Source of the DNA: JAHDHW01 sp965220465
GTDB lineage: Bacteria; Bacteroidota; Bacteroidia; Chitinophagales; Saprospiraceae
NCBI GenBank assembly: GCA_965220465.1
Contig: CBDCPZ010000020.1
Span: 1 to 64,000, forward strand
Direction: 5' to 3'
DNA length: 64,000 nt
A program made the position numbers and the translations under genes. A model generated the notes under the pieces. The model was not told the origin of the DNA and made no database searches. It worked only from the letters and a program-made list of their open reading frames with translations. This document shows, one piece after another, positions 17,595 through 26,774 of this stretch (within the stretch, counting starts at the first letter, position 1; each line of letters starts with the position of its first letter).

Positions 17595-19889
17595 TTATTT
17601 ATCATACAAAGCCATTAAAACCTTTTCAGGAGTCATTGGAGCATCATATGGAATTTTTGCTTTTGGATTATAAGCAATTACCGCATTTCTTAGTGAAAAA
17701 TAAGCGCCAATGCCATACATCAAAGGAGGTTCGCCGACCGCTTTAGATTTGAAAATGGCTCCTTCGGGACCATCGGTATTCAAAAAATGAACGTTGATTT
17801 CTTTTGGCACAGAATAAATGTCTGGTACTTTGTAAGTGGATAAAGCATTGGATACAAGTCTGCCTTCTTTATTGTAAAGCAACTCCTCCATTGTCATCCA
17901 TCCGATGCCCTGAACGATTCCTCCTTCAACTTGCCCAAGATCAATCGCTCGATTCATACTCGTTCCAAAATCATGAACAACATGAACGGCATCAAATTCA
18001 TAAGTGCCTCTAATACAGTCGATTGTACTTACTAAAATTGCAGTCCCGTAAGTGTGATAAGCAAAAGGATGGCCTTTTTCTTTTGTTTTGTCAAAATGAA
18101 TTTTGGGAGTTGCATAATGTCCTTTTGCACTTAAATTGACTCGATTTGAAAAGGCAATTTGAATGAGTTGTTCCCAGGATAGATCAATTATTTTTCCATC
18201 AACGATTATTTTCTCATTGATAATTTCAATTGAAGCGGAGTCATCGAAATTTAAAACTTCTTGCACTGTTTTCTTCAAACGAATTAGTATTTGATTGCAT
18301 GCATCCGCGAGTGCTTTTCCATTCAAATCAGCGGTGGAACTTGCTGCAGAAGGAGAGGTGTTTGCAACCCGGGTTGTGTTAGTTGTTTCAATTTTTATTC
18401 GACTTTGATCAATTCCAAAAACCTTTGCAGCGACTTGCAACATTTTGGTGTTAACACCTTGGCCCATCTCCACAGCTCCGGTACTCACACCAACACTTCC
18501 ATCTGAATATACATGAACTAACGCCCTCGCATTGTTCATCATGGTATTGGTGAATGAAATTCCAAAACAAACGGGCATCATAGCCATTCCTTTTTTTATA
18601 AAAGGGTTATTATGGTTGAAAGTTGAAATTTCTTCTTTCAGTTTATCAAAATCATATTTTTCTCCAATTGAGCTCCAGCAATTAACAGCTTCGCTTTCTT
18701 CCACGATTTGTCCGTAAGGAAATTCGTTTCCATTTTGCAATAAATTAGCCTGTTGAATTTGATAAGCTTTGATGCCTAATTCTTTTGCAGCATGATCGAT
18801 GGCAGATTCAATGACAAACATTCCTTGTGGCCCTCCGAATCCTCGGAATGCGGTGTTAGGAGGAAGGTTCGTTTTGCAACCGTGAGCCGTGACTTTTACA
18901 TTTGGAACGAAGTAACTATTCGTTGCATGAAAAAGCGTTCGTTCCATGACGGCGGGAGAAAGGTCGGCCGCTGCGCCGCCGTTTTGATAGAAAGTCGCTT
19001 CGTAGGCGATGATTTTATTATTTTCATCCAAACCAATTTTATAATCCGCGCTGTATGGATGACGCTTGCCAGTCATGCGCATATCTTCCATGCGGTGGAG
19101 CACATATTTCACTGGCCTTTTTAGCAAATGACTTGCTAAAGCAACGATCACTCCCCAGCCTGTTGCCTGATCTTCTTTGCCACCAAAACCACCTCCGAGG
19201 CGAGTCACATTTACTTCAATTTTGTGCATCGGAAAATCCAAAACTTTGGCAGCTGTACGTTGCAAAGCAGTGGGACCCTGGGTTGAACTGTTTATTTTAA
19301 TGCTCTCATTTTCAAGAGGGTATGCGTAAGCGCCTTGTGTTTCGAGATATAAATGCTCTTGCCCGTTTACATCAGCTTGGCCCTCAAAAACATGAGTACA
19401 CTTCTTAAAAGCATCGCTTGAATTTCCAAGCTGGAAAGTTCTGGAAGCGTGTAAAAGTTTGCCTTTTTCAAAAGCTTCTCGTGGGTCAGTGATGACAGGT
19501 AGTGGGTCAATTTCAACGGAAATCAAAGAAAGTGCATCTTCCGCCTGATGCTCCGATTCAGCGATAATAATCAAAATTGGTTGCCCTTGAAAATGAACTT
19601 CTTTTTCTGCAAGAAGTGGTTCATCTGGAATAATGCCACCGATTTGATTTTCGCCGGGAATATCAGAAGCTGTGATAATTTTAATAATTCCGCTGGCTTG
19701 CTCTGCTTTTGAAAAATCAATTTTCTTTATGACTCCATGAGCGATTGGTGAGCCAAAAACTTTTGCGTAAAGCGTTCCTTGCCTAACGGGGATGTCATCT
19801 ACAAAAAGAGACTTGCCAGTGACATGATTAGCCGCATCGATATTTTTCTCGGTTTTTGAGAAAGTGATATTTGGCCTGTTTTCGGTCAT
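17595..19889 (-). CDS. xdhB: Xanthine dehydrogenase, molybdopterin-binding subunit
   Basis: 764 residues. It carries the large-subunit sequence of two-subunit bacterial xanthine dehydrogenases: an N-terminal ald_Xan_dh domain (NHVTGKSLFVDDIP), the Moco-binding segments VTRLGGGFGGKED and NTAFRGFGGPQG, the QGVNTKMLQVAAKVFG region, and the SKAVGEPPLMYG loop with the catalytic Glu. It oxidises hypoxanthine and xanthine to urate. The start overlaps xdhA by 4 bases. Maturation probably uses the XdhC domain encoded at the end of the operon. Confidence 0.93.
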   Translation of the reverse strand: MTENRPNITFSKTEKNIDAANHVTGKSLFVDDIPVRQGTLYAKVFGSPIAHGVIKKIDFSKAEQASGIIKIITASDIPGENQIGGIIPDEPLLAEKEVHFQGQPILIIIAESEHQAEDALSLISVEIDPLPVITDPREAFEKGKLLHASRTFQLGNSSDAFKKCTHVFEGQADVNGQEHLYLETQGAYAYPLENESIKINSSTQGPTALQRTAAKVLDFPMHKIEVNVTRLGGGFGGKEDQATGWGVIVALASHLLKRPVKYVLHRMEDMRMTGKRHPYSADYKIGLDENNKIIAYEATFYQNGGAAADLSPAVMERTLFHATNSYFVPNVKVTAHGCKTNLPPNTAFRGFGGPQGMFVIESAIDHAAKELGIKAYQIQQANLLQNGNEFPYGQIVEESEAVNCWSSIGEKYDFDKLKEEISTFNHNNPFIKKGMAMMPVCFGISFTNTMMNNARALVHVYSDGSVGVSTGAVEMGQGVNTKMLQVAAKVFGIDQSRIKIETTNTTRVANTSPSAASSTADLNGKALADACNQILIRLKKTVQEVLNFDDSASIEIINEKIIVDGKIIDLSWEQLIQIAFSNRVNLSAKGHYATPKIHFDKTKEKGHPFAYHTYGTAILVSTIDCIRGTYEFDAVHVVHDFGTSMNRAIDLGQVEGGIVQGIGWMTMEELLYNKEGRLVSNALSTYKVPDIYSVPKEINVHFLNTDGPEGAIFKSKAVGEPPLMYGIGAYFSLRNAVIAYNPKAKIPYDAPMTPEKVLMALYDK

Positions 19890-21298
19890 AGCGCAGCAAT
19901 TTTTTGAGGAGATAATGACCGAGGAAAAAACTTAATTATATGTGCTAAAAAAAGTTGCCTAAGCAAAAGTCTTTTGTAGTCGGCACTTCCGCGTGCATCG
20001 CTAATCGGAGAGATTTCATTTTGCATGATTTTTATGGCTTCTTCAATGAGATCTTCATTAATATTTTTTCCACTTAAAAAAGCACAAGTTCCTTTTAAAT
20101 ATTTTGGAATCGGACCAACGCCTCCGGCTGATAAATGTATTTTTTTAATTGTCTTCCCTTCGAATTCTATCAAACAAGCGGAATTGACGCTGGCAATGTC
20201 CAAATGCGTTCGTTTACTCACTTTTTCAAAATTGAAAACAGTATTATTATTTGGAATATCAAATACAATCGCTTCAATAAACTCATCAGGAGATTTATCC
20301 AATATTTTATAATCCAGATAAAAATCTTTGAGTTTGACCGGTCGTTTTTTTCCATTTTTATTTAAAATAATTTCTGCATCAAGGGCTAAAAAAAAGATGG
20401 TCATATCTCCGATGGGAGAGGCATTTGAGAAGTTTCCAGCAATAGTTGCCATGTTGCGAATTGGCGTGGAGGCAACAAGTTTTGTATAAGTTTTTAAATC
20501 TGGAAAAATGGACTGCATCAGTTTAGAGTTCTCCAAATCAGAAACTGTTGTTGATGCACCGATGAAACATTTTTCCTCTTTTGCTTCGATTCGATTTAGG
20601 TTAGATTGATCATAGAAATTAACCACCTTTTCTTTTCGTAATTCTTCAGGTTTTTGTACAAAAAGATCTGTGCCACCACCTACAATAACTTTTTGATTAT
20701 CAGTGTTTATGATAAGGTTTTTGGTTGTGTTAAACTCAATTAATTGCGACTCAATTTTTAAAAAATAACCAGGGATATAATTATTTTTAGCTAACCATTT
20801 TAATCGGTCAATTTGAGGTTTGGATTGAATATTTTTAACAATGTTCAGGGCTGCTCTTTCAATGGATTTATAGCCGGTACACCTGCAAATGTTTCCGTCA
20901 AAAGCAGCAATCGCTGATTCATAATTTACATTTTCACTCAACACAAAAGCTGTCAAAGACACCACAAAACCGACGGTACAAAATCCGCATTGTGTTCCGT
21001 TATTTCCTACCATGGCTTGCTGTACGGGAGAAAGCTTTTCCATATTGATCCCTTCGACTGTTACGATGTGTTTGCCCTGTGCATTGCTCAAAGGCATGAG
21101 ACAGGAAGTCATGGTTTGGTAAGACAGTTTATCATTTTCTATACTTCCTACTATGACGGTGCAAGCCCCGCAATCTCCTTCACGACAACCTATTTTTGTT
21201 CCTCGAAGATGTTGATGATATCGCACAAAATCTAAAACCGTCGTACCGGAAGGTAATTCGGTTTTGATTTTCTGGCGATTTAAAATGAATTCGATCAA
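19886..21298 (-). CDS. xdhA: Xanthine dehydrogenase, [2Fe-2S]/FAD subunit
   Basis: 470 residues. Residues 1-165 hold two [2Fe-2S] clusters: CREGDCGACTV near residue 38, then QCGFC and ICRCTGY. From about 190 an FAD-binding domain follows (VGGGTDLFV, STPIRNMATIAGNFSNASP). The CO-dehydrogenase-like C-terminal part completes it. It transfers electrons from the molybdenum subunit to NAD or another acceptor. It is the first gene of the purine operon; the 130 bases upstream separate it from the CHAT gene and should contain the promoter, which I could not define. Confidence 0.93.
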   Translation of the reverse strand: MIEFILNRQKIKTELPSGTTVLDFVRYHQHLRGTKIGCREGDCGACTVIVGSIENDKLSYQTMTSCLMPLSNAQGKHIVTVEGINMEKLSPVQQAMVGNNGTQCGFCTVGFVVSLTAFVLSENVNYESAIAAFDGNICRCTGYKSIERAALNIVKNIQSKPQIDRLKWLAKNNYIPGYFLKIESQLIEFNTTKNLIINTDNQKVIVGGGTDLFVQKPEELRKEKVVNFYDQSNLNRIEAKEEKCFIGASTTVSDLENSKLMQSIFPDLKTYTKLVASTPIRNMATIAGNFSNASPIGDMTIFFLALDAEIILNKNGKKRPVKLKDFYLDYKILDKSPDEFIEAIVFDIPNNNTVFNFEKVSKRTHLDIASVNSACLIEFEGKTIKKIHLSAGGVGPIPKYLKGTCAFLSGKNINEDLIEEAIKIMQNEISPISDARGSADYKRLLLRQLFLAHIIKFFPRSLSPQKIAAL

Positions 21299-21428
21299 TT
21301 TGGGTTTTTCTTTTTATTTGGAAACTATAAGATATTAAAATTAAAACTCATGTTCCTAAAAAGAACGAAAATCTCAAAGATTTTGATTCGCGAAAGCAGC
21401 GGCTGTTTACAATGGATAATTTTTTCGG

Positions 21429-24400
21429 TCAGCTTTTTCTAAGTTTTAATAATAAAAATAGAAATAATGAAACCCCTAAAACGAATAACAACCAAAGTGA
21501 AAAATTGGAATTTGAATGTATAGGACTCATGTCGCCCACAGCGATAATCCCCGCCCAAAAGTAGGGATGAGCGGTGAGCTGGTCTGCGTTTTCAAGATAG
21601 TCAATTTTAGCTTTTCGGAGTGCTTCATCTTTGTTCATTCCCTTTGATAAATTTTTGTAGAAACTATTCATCAAAGTGGAAGTAGATTGGTCATTCGCCA
21701 GCCAAAGGCTCATCACGATGCTTTTGCAACCAGCATATGAAAAAGCTCTTCCTAAACTCATAACACCCTCTCCTTCAGCAATTTGACCATAACCAGTATT
21801 GCATGCACTCATCACCGCCAGATCAACCGGGAGATTGAGGTTGTAAATTTCATAAGCATTCAAAAAACCGTCCTCGAGAGAATCTGCTGCAAATGCTAAA
21901 CTCGATTTTAGCGGCTGAATGTCGTCGGTAAAAGCATGTGTTGCTAGATGTATGATTTGGCTTTTTTTTGCATAGCGTAAAAAATTACTTTCGGTAGCCT
22001 GGTCGGACAGAAACAGGTTTCCTGGAAAATAATTATTCGCGGTTTTAACTTCAGTTTCAGAATTCAAAAGGGGTGCTAAATCCATTCTGTAAAAAAATGG
22101 ATCTACTGCTGCTATATCCTGATTTTGGCTTGAAAAGGAAGGCGCAAAACCAAGGAACTGGTAATTGACACGCTCATAATCCGGAACTTCATTCAACCAA
22201 AAAGCGACCGACCATTCATATTGGATAATGTGTTTTTTGATTAAAAAATCCATATTCCTAAAGTCGTTTCCGTTGTCTGCAGTAAGCATCTCAAAAGGCA
22301 AATATTGCAAAACACCGTGCGGAACGATGATTAATTTTTGCATGTTTTCAATTTCCCCGGATATTGGTTCAATTAAAATTTGGTGCAGTTCATTGAGCGA
22401 ATTTATATAATTATCGCGGTCGCCATTTTTGCTTAAAACATGCGCTACATTATTTTTTCGAAGCTGTTTAATCTTTTTGGCTAAAGGGTTTTCTAATTCA
22501 AATTTTGCCCCAGTCAAACCATTTTTTGAAACCACAAAAGCGTAAAGGTTTTTATTTTCATAAAAGTATTCAACAATAGCTGTTGAGGCATTTGGAAGGC
22601 TTTCGATGATCTGGTTTAGTTCAAGATCCGGACTCTGATATTTAAGTTTGAAATATTTTGGATTTTGCTTTTCGATAGCATCAATCCGAGTTTCATAGTT
22701 TAATTTTAAATCGAAAATTTGACTTTGCAAGGTTTTGGCCACAACTTGATCAGTATTTTCGTCAAAAAGTTTTTCTTCAAGATCAGCAATTTTTACTTCC
22801 AGTTGATTCAGTTCGTCCAAATCATTTTGTGGAATGGATGAGTTTTGAAGCGCAAGATTTTCGCTCAGGTTTTGCCATAAAATACTCGCTTTACTTTTCT
22901 CAGAAATTTCAAATGCTTTGAATAAATAATCATTATTTTTGGTTAACTCAAAAAGATCAAAAGATAGCTGAACTGCTTTAATATAAATCGGTGAAGTCTT
23001 GGTATTGAGAAATAGGCGGGCTTCTTCAGATTGATAACTTTTACGCATTTTTTCAATCAATTGAATAGCCAATTCCAAATTATTGAAAGCTTCTTCAAGG
23101 TCCTTTTGGATTTTAGTTTTTTCAAACTTACCCTCTAAAAAATAAGCTTTCGAGTTCAATAAATATAAAAAGCCAGGCTCATCTTGAATTTCTTTTAAAT
23201 CCGGATTTTTATAAAAATCATTCTCCTCAAAAGTGAAGCCTGGAGCGATCTCTTTAAGACTAAGTTGGATTAAAACCAAAGCAGAATCGATTGCTCCTTT
23301 TTGAAATAAAACATTCGCAATTTTTCGCTGCGTTTCTGCAATTAAATTTGTAGGTGGATAGACCCTTGTTTTGAATTTTTCGAGCGCAAAGTGATACAAT
23401 TCTAAGGCTTTTTCATAGTCGCCCATTTCTTCATAGACCGTCCCGATGTTGTAGTATCCTCCAACGAGGTAAGGATGCGTTGGACTGAGAGTGGCTTCTT
23501 GAATTTTTCGAGCTTTTGCATAATATTTTAAGGCGGTTTTATACTCGTGTAAATCTGCGTAAACATTTGCCAATTCAGCGTAGGCACCGCCTGTTTCTGG
23601 ATGCTTTTTGCCTAGCGCTTTTTCTTGATTATTTACCGTTTTGAGCATGTAGGGAAGGGCCTTTTCGTATTCGTTTTTTCCTTGGTAAGCTTTGGCGATA
23701 TTTCGGTAATATTTTCCAACACTTGGGTGAGTTGAGTCGTAATGTAACAGTTTGATTTCCAGTGCCTTTTCTCCAAAATCGATAGCGCGATTATAATTGC
23801 CAACTTTCCGGTACATATAACCCATATTACTATAAATCCGGTTGAAATCCTGGCTCTTTGGATCTGAAGATTTGGTGAAAATGTCGAATGCTTTTTGGTA
23901 GTATTTTTCGGCATCGTGATAGTTTGCCATTTTGTGAAAACTACTACCAATATTCATATACATATTTCCAACCTCAGAACTTTCGGGACCGTAGATTTTT
24001 AGATAAGCATCAAGACATTTTTCATAATAAGCAATTGCACCTTTTGGGTCGTACATTTGGCTACGAGTGGCACCTAATCCCCAATAAAAATCGACGACAT
24101 CTTCACTATCTTCGCCACTTATTTTCCTAGCAATTTCGAGACCACGTGTATAAACTTTTAAAGCATTTGGATGATCCCGCATTTTGCGATAAGCCTGTCC
24201 TAACCGATAAAGTGAATTCATTGCGGACTCACTCTCTTCGCCATAAATTTTTACTTGTAAATTATAAGCTTTCTGAAACTGTTTTATGGATTTTTCATAT
24301 GAGCCATCGTAGTACAATTCTTTTCCCTTTTGGTAAAATTGATCTGCATTGAGTGAATCGGATTGCGCAAGGATCGCTATATTCGAAGAGAATAGAATGA

Positions 24401-24440
24401 CAAAAATTAAGTTTAATATGTTCCAGTTTGGGTATTGCAT
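21429..24440 (-). CDS. TPR-CHAT protein: secreted/anchored caspase-like protease with TPR array
   Basis: An upstream ATG at 24509 is possible, but ATG at 24440 begins a clear signal peptide (MQYPNWNILNLIFVILFSSN.. ending near AQS), so I prefer 24440 (1003 residues). About ten tetratricopeptide repeats of roughly 42 residues follow (Y-x-x-A-x-x-Y-x-x-A-L pattern with PSVG/PETG spacers, kinesin-light-chain-like). Next come a helical linker and the C-terminal CHAT domain with catalytic His in IIHLATHAF and Cys in MSACNTG, plus GEGVMSLGRAFSYAG and WAGIIAVGD. A final hydrophobic segment LWLLFVLGVSLFLFLLLKL anchors it to a membrane. CHAT domains are caspase-like peptidases often activated by TPR or other sensors. 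It lies downstream of two cytolysin-like genes on the same strand, with a terminator between. The target is unknown; activating the cytolysin-like proteins is a hypothesis. Confidence 0.85.
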   Translation of the reverse strand: MQYPNWNILNLIFVILFSSNIAILAQSDSLNADQFYQKGKELYYDGSYEKSIKQFQKAYNLQVKIYGEESESAMNSLYRLGQAYRKMRDHPNALKVYTRGLEIARKISGEDSEDVVDFYWGLGATRSQMYDPKGAIAYYEKCLDAYLKIYGPESSEVGNMYMNIGSSFHKMANYHDAEKYYQKAFDIFTKSSDPKSQDFNRIYSNMGYMYRKVGNYNRAIDFGEKALEIKLLHYDSTHPSVGKYYRNIAKAYQGKNEYEKALPYMLKTVNNQEKALGKKHPETGGAYAELANVYADLHEYKTALKYYAKARKIQEATLSPTHPYLVGGYYNIGTVYEEMGDYEKALELYHFALEKFKTRVYPPTNLIAETQRKIANVLFQKGAIDSALVLIQLSLKEIAPGFTFEENDFYKNPDLKEIQDEPGFLYLLNSKAYFLEGKFEKTKIQKDLEEAFNNLELAIQLIEKMRKSYQSEEARLFLNTKTSPIYIKAVQLSFDLFELTKNNDYLFKAFEISEKSKASILWQNLSENLALQNSSIPQNDLDELNQLEVKIADLEEKLFDENTDQVVAKTLQSQIFDLKLNYETRIDAIEKQNPKYFKLKYQSPDLELNQIIESLPNASTAIVEYFYENKNLYAFVVSKNGLTGAKFELENPLAKKIKQLRKNNVAHVLSKNGDRDNYINSLNELHQILIEPISGEIENMQKLIIVPHGVLQYLPFEMLTADNGNDFRNMDFLIKKHIIQYEWSVAFWLNEVPDYERVNYQFLGFAPSFSSQNQDIAAVDPFFYRMDLAPLLNSETEVKTANNYFPGNLFLSDQATESNFLRYAKKSQIIHLATHAFTDDIQPLKSSLAFAADSLEDGFLNAYEIYNLNLPVDLAVMSACNTGYGQIAEGEGVMSLGRAFSYAGCKSIVMSLWLANDQSTSTLMNSFYKNLSKGMNKDEALRKAKIDYLENADQLTAHPYFWAGIIAVGDMSPIHSNSNFSLWLLFVLGVSLFLFLLLKLRKS

Positions 24441-24489
24441 TTCAAAGGGATTGAATAAACATCTAAAGTTAAATATAAAATGCAAACGG

Positions 24490-24526
24490 AAAAACCACGA
24501 AGCATTCAAAAGGAAAACTTCGTGAT
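24490..24526 (-). terminator. Intrinsic terminator after cytolysin-like gene 2
   Basis: On the minus strand ATCACGAAG (24526-24518) can pair with CTTCGTGGT (24502-24494), followed by TTTT. It lies 20 bases past the stop of the gene ending at 24547 and before the CHAT start. The plus strand also ends in a T-rich run, so it may work both ways. Confidence 0.6.
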
Positions 24527-24546
24527 TTTATTATTCAAAAAATCAA

Positions 24547-26367
24547 TTATAAATTGAAAGGTCCTATAAAAGTATCAGTTCCACTTCCGTCCACATTTCC
24601 ATATACGCTGTACTTTAAGCCTGATTCATCAAAATGTATGAAAAAACGATCATTTCCAATATAAAATCCAATCGCTGCGCCTACTTCATCAAAAGGACAG
24701 GTATTATCGGGTCCCCATTGCCAAAGATTATTTACGTTTCCAAAACTATTAGAACCACTAAAAAAATGAGAATATTTATTTCCTTCTTTATTAAATATAT
24801 GACGGCCAGAAGAACCATTATTATCAATGGTGTTAAAAGCAATAGCGCCAATTCCTGAGATATTGAAAGGACAATTGCCATTTGCCAGGTTTGAAATCGG
24901 TTCATTTTCCAACCAAATACCATTTGCATTCATATAGTTGAATTGAGTTCCGCTTTTATCAAATGCCATCAGGTAAAATTCACCATTTTGGTTGCCTTTA
25001 TAATTCACCGCTGCTCCGATTTCACCTAAAGGGCATGGTTCGCTGCCTATTTCATTGATAGGGAAAGGACCTTCAAGACTTCCGGTATTACTTCGCATAA
25101 ATCGATCTCCATCTTTGTTGATCAAAATAAATTCGCTTCCACTAGTATTATAAGCGGCTCCAATCGGACCCATTGCTGAAACTACGTTTCCAGCCCAATG
25201 CTCGGTGTATGGAGGTGCACCATCTGCATCCGTAGGCGTACAAGTTGTAACATCGTATTGAGTGGCTAATTGAGTGCTTACGATTTGATTATCATATACA
25301 CTTCTTACGACATAAGAAATAGGTTTTCCGGATTGAATAATTGAACTTTCTGCCAAAAGATTTGCGAGCTCACTGAGGTCTGTCGTTCCTATAGTCAATA
25401 ATGAAGTGCTGGCTTCTCCTCCGTAAGCAAATACAGTGATCGTCAATTCATTTAAAGAGTTTAAATAACTTGTTTCAATTTCGACATCTACATCTGTCGC
25501 AACGCCATTAAAAGAAGCATTTATTGCAGCATCCATTTCTGTAGTTGAAGAAGTAGAAGAAACCAGCATATAAAAAATACGGCCATAAGTTACATCTGAA
25601 ATATAAGTCGCAGGAATACCTGGACCGACATATCTTTCCAAATCCGAAGGAGTAACGGAAGGTGCAAACAAATCATCCAAAGAAGTTGGGATATCATAAC
25701 TCATCGTGTAAAAACTTTGATTCAAATTCACGATAAAAGTATTCTTTTCAGAAACGGAGCTATAATTGAGTTTAGATTCCAAATCGTAAAATGTTGTGTT
25801 TACATCAACTCCAAGTTCCAAAGCAAATTGTTCGCGGCTTTGGATATTTTTAATAACAAGACTAAAGTTGGCGGGTACAACTCCTGAACTTCCGGCGATG
25901 ATGTTATTGATTGCATCAGTGACTTCACTTTTTGTAACACTATTGACTTCGAAAGTTGACTGAATATTTCCGTCGACAACATCTGTAGAAATTTTTCCAC
26001 CAGCACGTTCTACGGCGATGATGTCAGGTGTGCCCTGGCTAAGGCTATTGCCCTGCAACATATTTCCAGGGTAGATTACATTAGAGTTCGGAGAAAAAAG
26101 AGGAAAACCTCCATTACCTCCTGCACCATCCTGAATGCTAACCGTTTCGGTGGTACACGTCCAATTTTCTCCATTTACTTCTTCTGTGTAGGATTCTGAA
26201 GCAGTAACCTGCGTTGATTCCGTTGGTTCAGGAAATCCGCCTCCGTTATCAATGACTGCTCTAAAAGTTGTATTATCGATATCTCCGATCTTTTCTTTTT
26301 TACAACCGGTGTTTAAAAAGAACAATAGTGCAAAAGCGATTAGGGTTTTCGATGTCAGATTTTTCAT
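24547..26367 (-). CDS. Thiol-activated-cytolysin-like (CDC-like) lipoprotein 2
   Basis: 606 residues. A lipoprotein signal ends at Cys22 (LFFLNTGC). Residues about 92-376 match the cholesterol-dependent cytolysin core: VIYPGNMLQGNSL, NQSFYTMSYDIPTSLDDLF, SVTPSDLERY, YISDVTYGRIFYMLVSS, the Gly pair 316-317 in VFAYGGEAS, and KPISYVVRSVYDNQIVS. These correspond to blocks in perfringolysin/pneumolysin. The undecapeptide-bearing domain 4 is absent. Residues 398-606 instead form four repeats of about 48-56 residues (IGAA-type starts at 402, 450, 506 and 562), each with an aromatic strand and a G-P-F-type loop, perhaps a four-bladed propeller or lectin module. CDC-like proteins are known in other Bacteroidota, including Elizabethkingia (from memory). 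Promoter GGTAACC-N16-TATATG lies 44 bases upstream. The neighbour at 26775-28601 is a close paralogue. Confidence 0.85.
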   Translation of the reverse strand: MKNLTSKTLIAFALLFFLNTGCKKEKIGDIDNTTFRAVIDNGGGFPEPTESTQVTASESYTEEVNGENWTCTTETVSIQDGAGGNGGFPLFSPNSNVIYPGNMLQGNSLSQGTPDIIAVERAGGKISTDVVDGNIQSTFEVNSVTKSEVTDAINNIIAGSSGVVPANFSLVIKNIQSREQFALELGVDVNTTFYDLESKLNYSSVSEKNTFIVNLNQSFYTMSYDIPTSLDDLFAPSVTPSDLERYVGPGIPATYISDVTYGRIFYMLVSSTSSTTEMDAAINASFNGVATDVDVEIETSYLNSLNELTITVFAYGGEASTSLLTIGTTDLSELANLLAESSIIQSGKPISYVVRSVYDNQIVSTQLATQYDVTTCTPTDADGAPPYTEHWAGNVVSAMGPIGAAYNTSGSEFILINKDGDRFMRSNTGSLEGPFPINEIGSEPCPLGEIGAAVNYKGNQNGEFYLMAFDKSGTQFNYMNANGIWLENEPISNLANGNCPFNISGIGAIAFNTIDNNGSSGRHIFNKEGNKYSHFFSGSNSFGNVNNLWQWGPDNTCPFDEVGAAIGFYIGNDRFFIHFDESGLKYSVYGNVDGSGTDTFIGPFNL

Positions 26368-26410
26368 GATATTTGATTTTTTGAATGAATAATTTTCTGA
26401 ATTTCAAAAC

Positions 26411-26439
26411 CATATAGCATGAAGAACCAAATGGTTACC
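26411..26439 (-). promoter_or_regulatory. ECF-type promoter of cytolysin-like gene 2
   Basis: Minus strand: GGTAACC at 26439-26433, 16 bases, TATATG at 26416-26411, then 43 bases to the start codon at 26367. Exactly the same pair and spacing precede the paralogue and the ECF sigma gene. Confidence 0.7.
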
Positions 26440-26716
26440 TTTTGAATAAAAATAATTGAATTTATTAGGTTGAGAGGTTGTGAAAACAGGAATGAAAATT
26501 TGTTGTGTAGCATTCGGCGAATGACTTTTCCAATCGATGAAAAGTCACCAAAAATCCTTTTGCCATCCCATTTGAAATCCTATATCAAGCAACGCAGAAA
26601 ATAAAGGCTTAACTCAAGGCTGTCACCCGCACCCACGTATTTTGCCTGGCTGCCCGCAATTGTAGTAAATTTGATTGATTAAGATAAATCAGTTTTTTTT
26701 CAATAATTAGATACAA
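26440..26716. other. Intergenic region between the two cytolysin-like genes
   Basis: Between the promoter of gene 2 and the terminator of gene 1. No open frame with coding character and no tRNA-like fold was seen. Confidence 0.4.
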
Positions 26717-26752
26717 AAACGCAGCACCTTCATCAAAGAAGACACTGCGTTT
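26717..26752 (-). terminator. Intrinsic terminator after cytolysin-like gene 1
   Basis: On the minus strand AAACGCAG (26752-26745) pairs with CTGCGTTT (26724-26717), with partial pairing inside (TCTTC/GAAGG), followed by further T residues. It lies 23 bases after the stop at 26775. Confidence 0.65.
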
Positions 26753-26774
26753 GGTGTTATGGGGTTTTTAAATT

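Noticed and set aside
24441..24509. Start of the CHAT gene at 24509
   Set aside because: It would bury the signal peptide that begins at ATG 24440.
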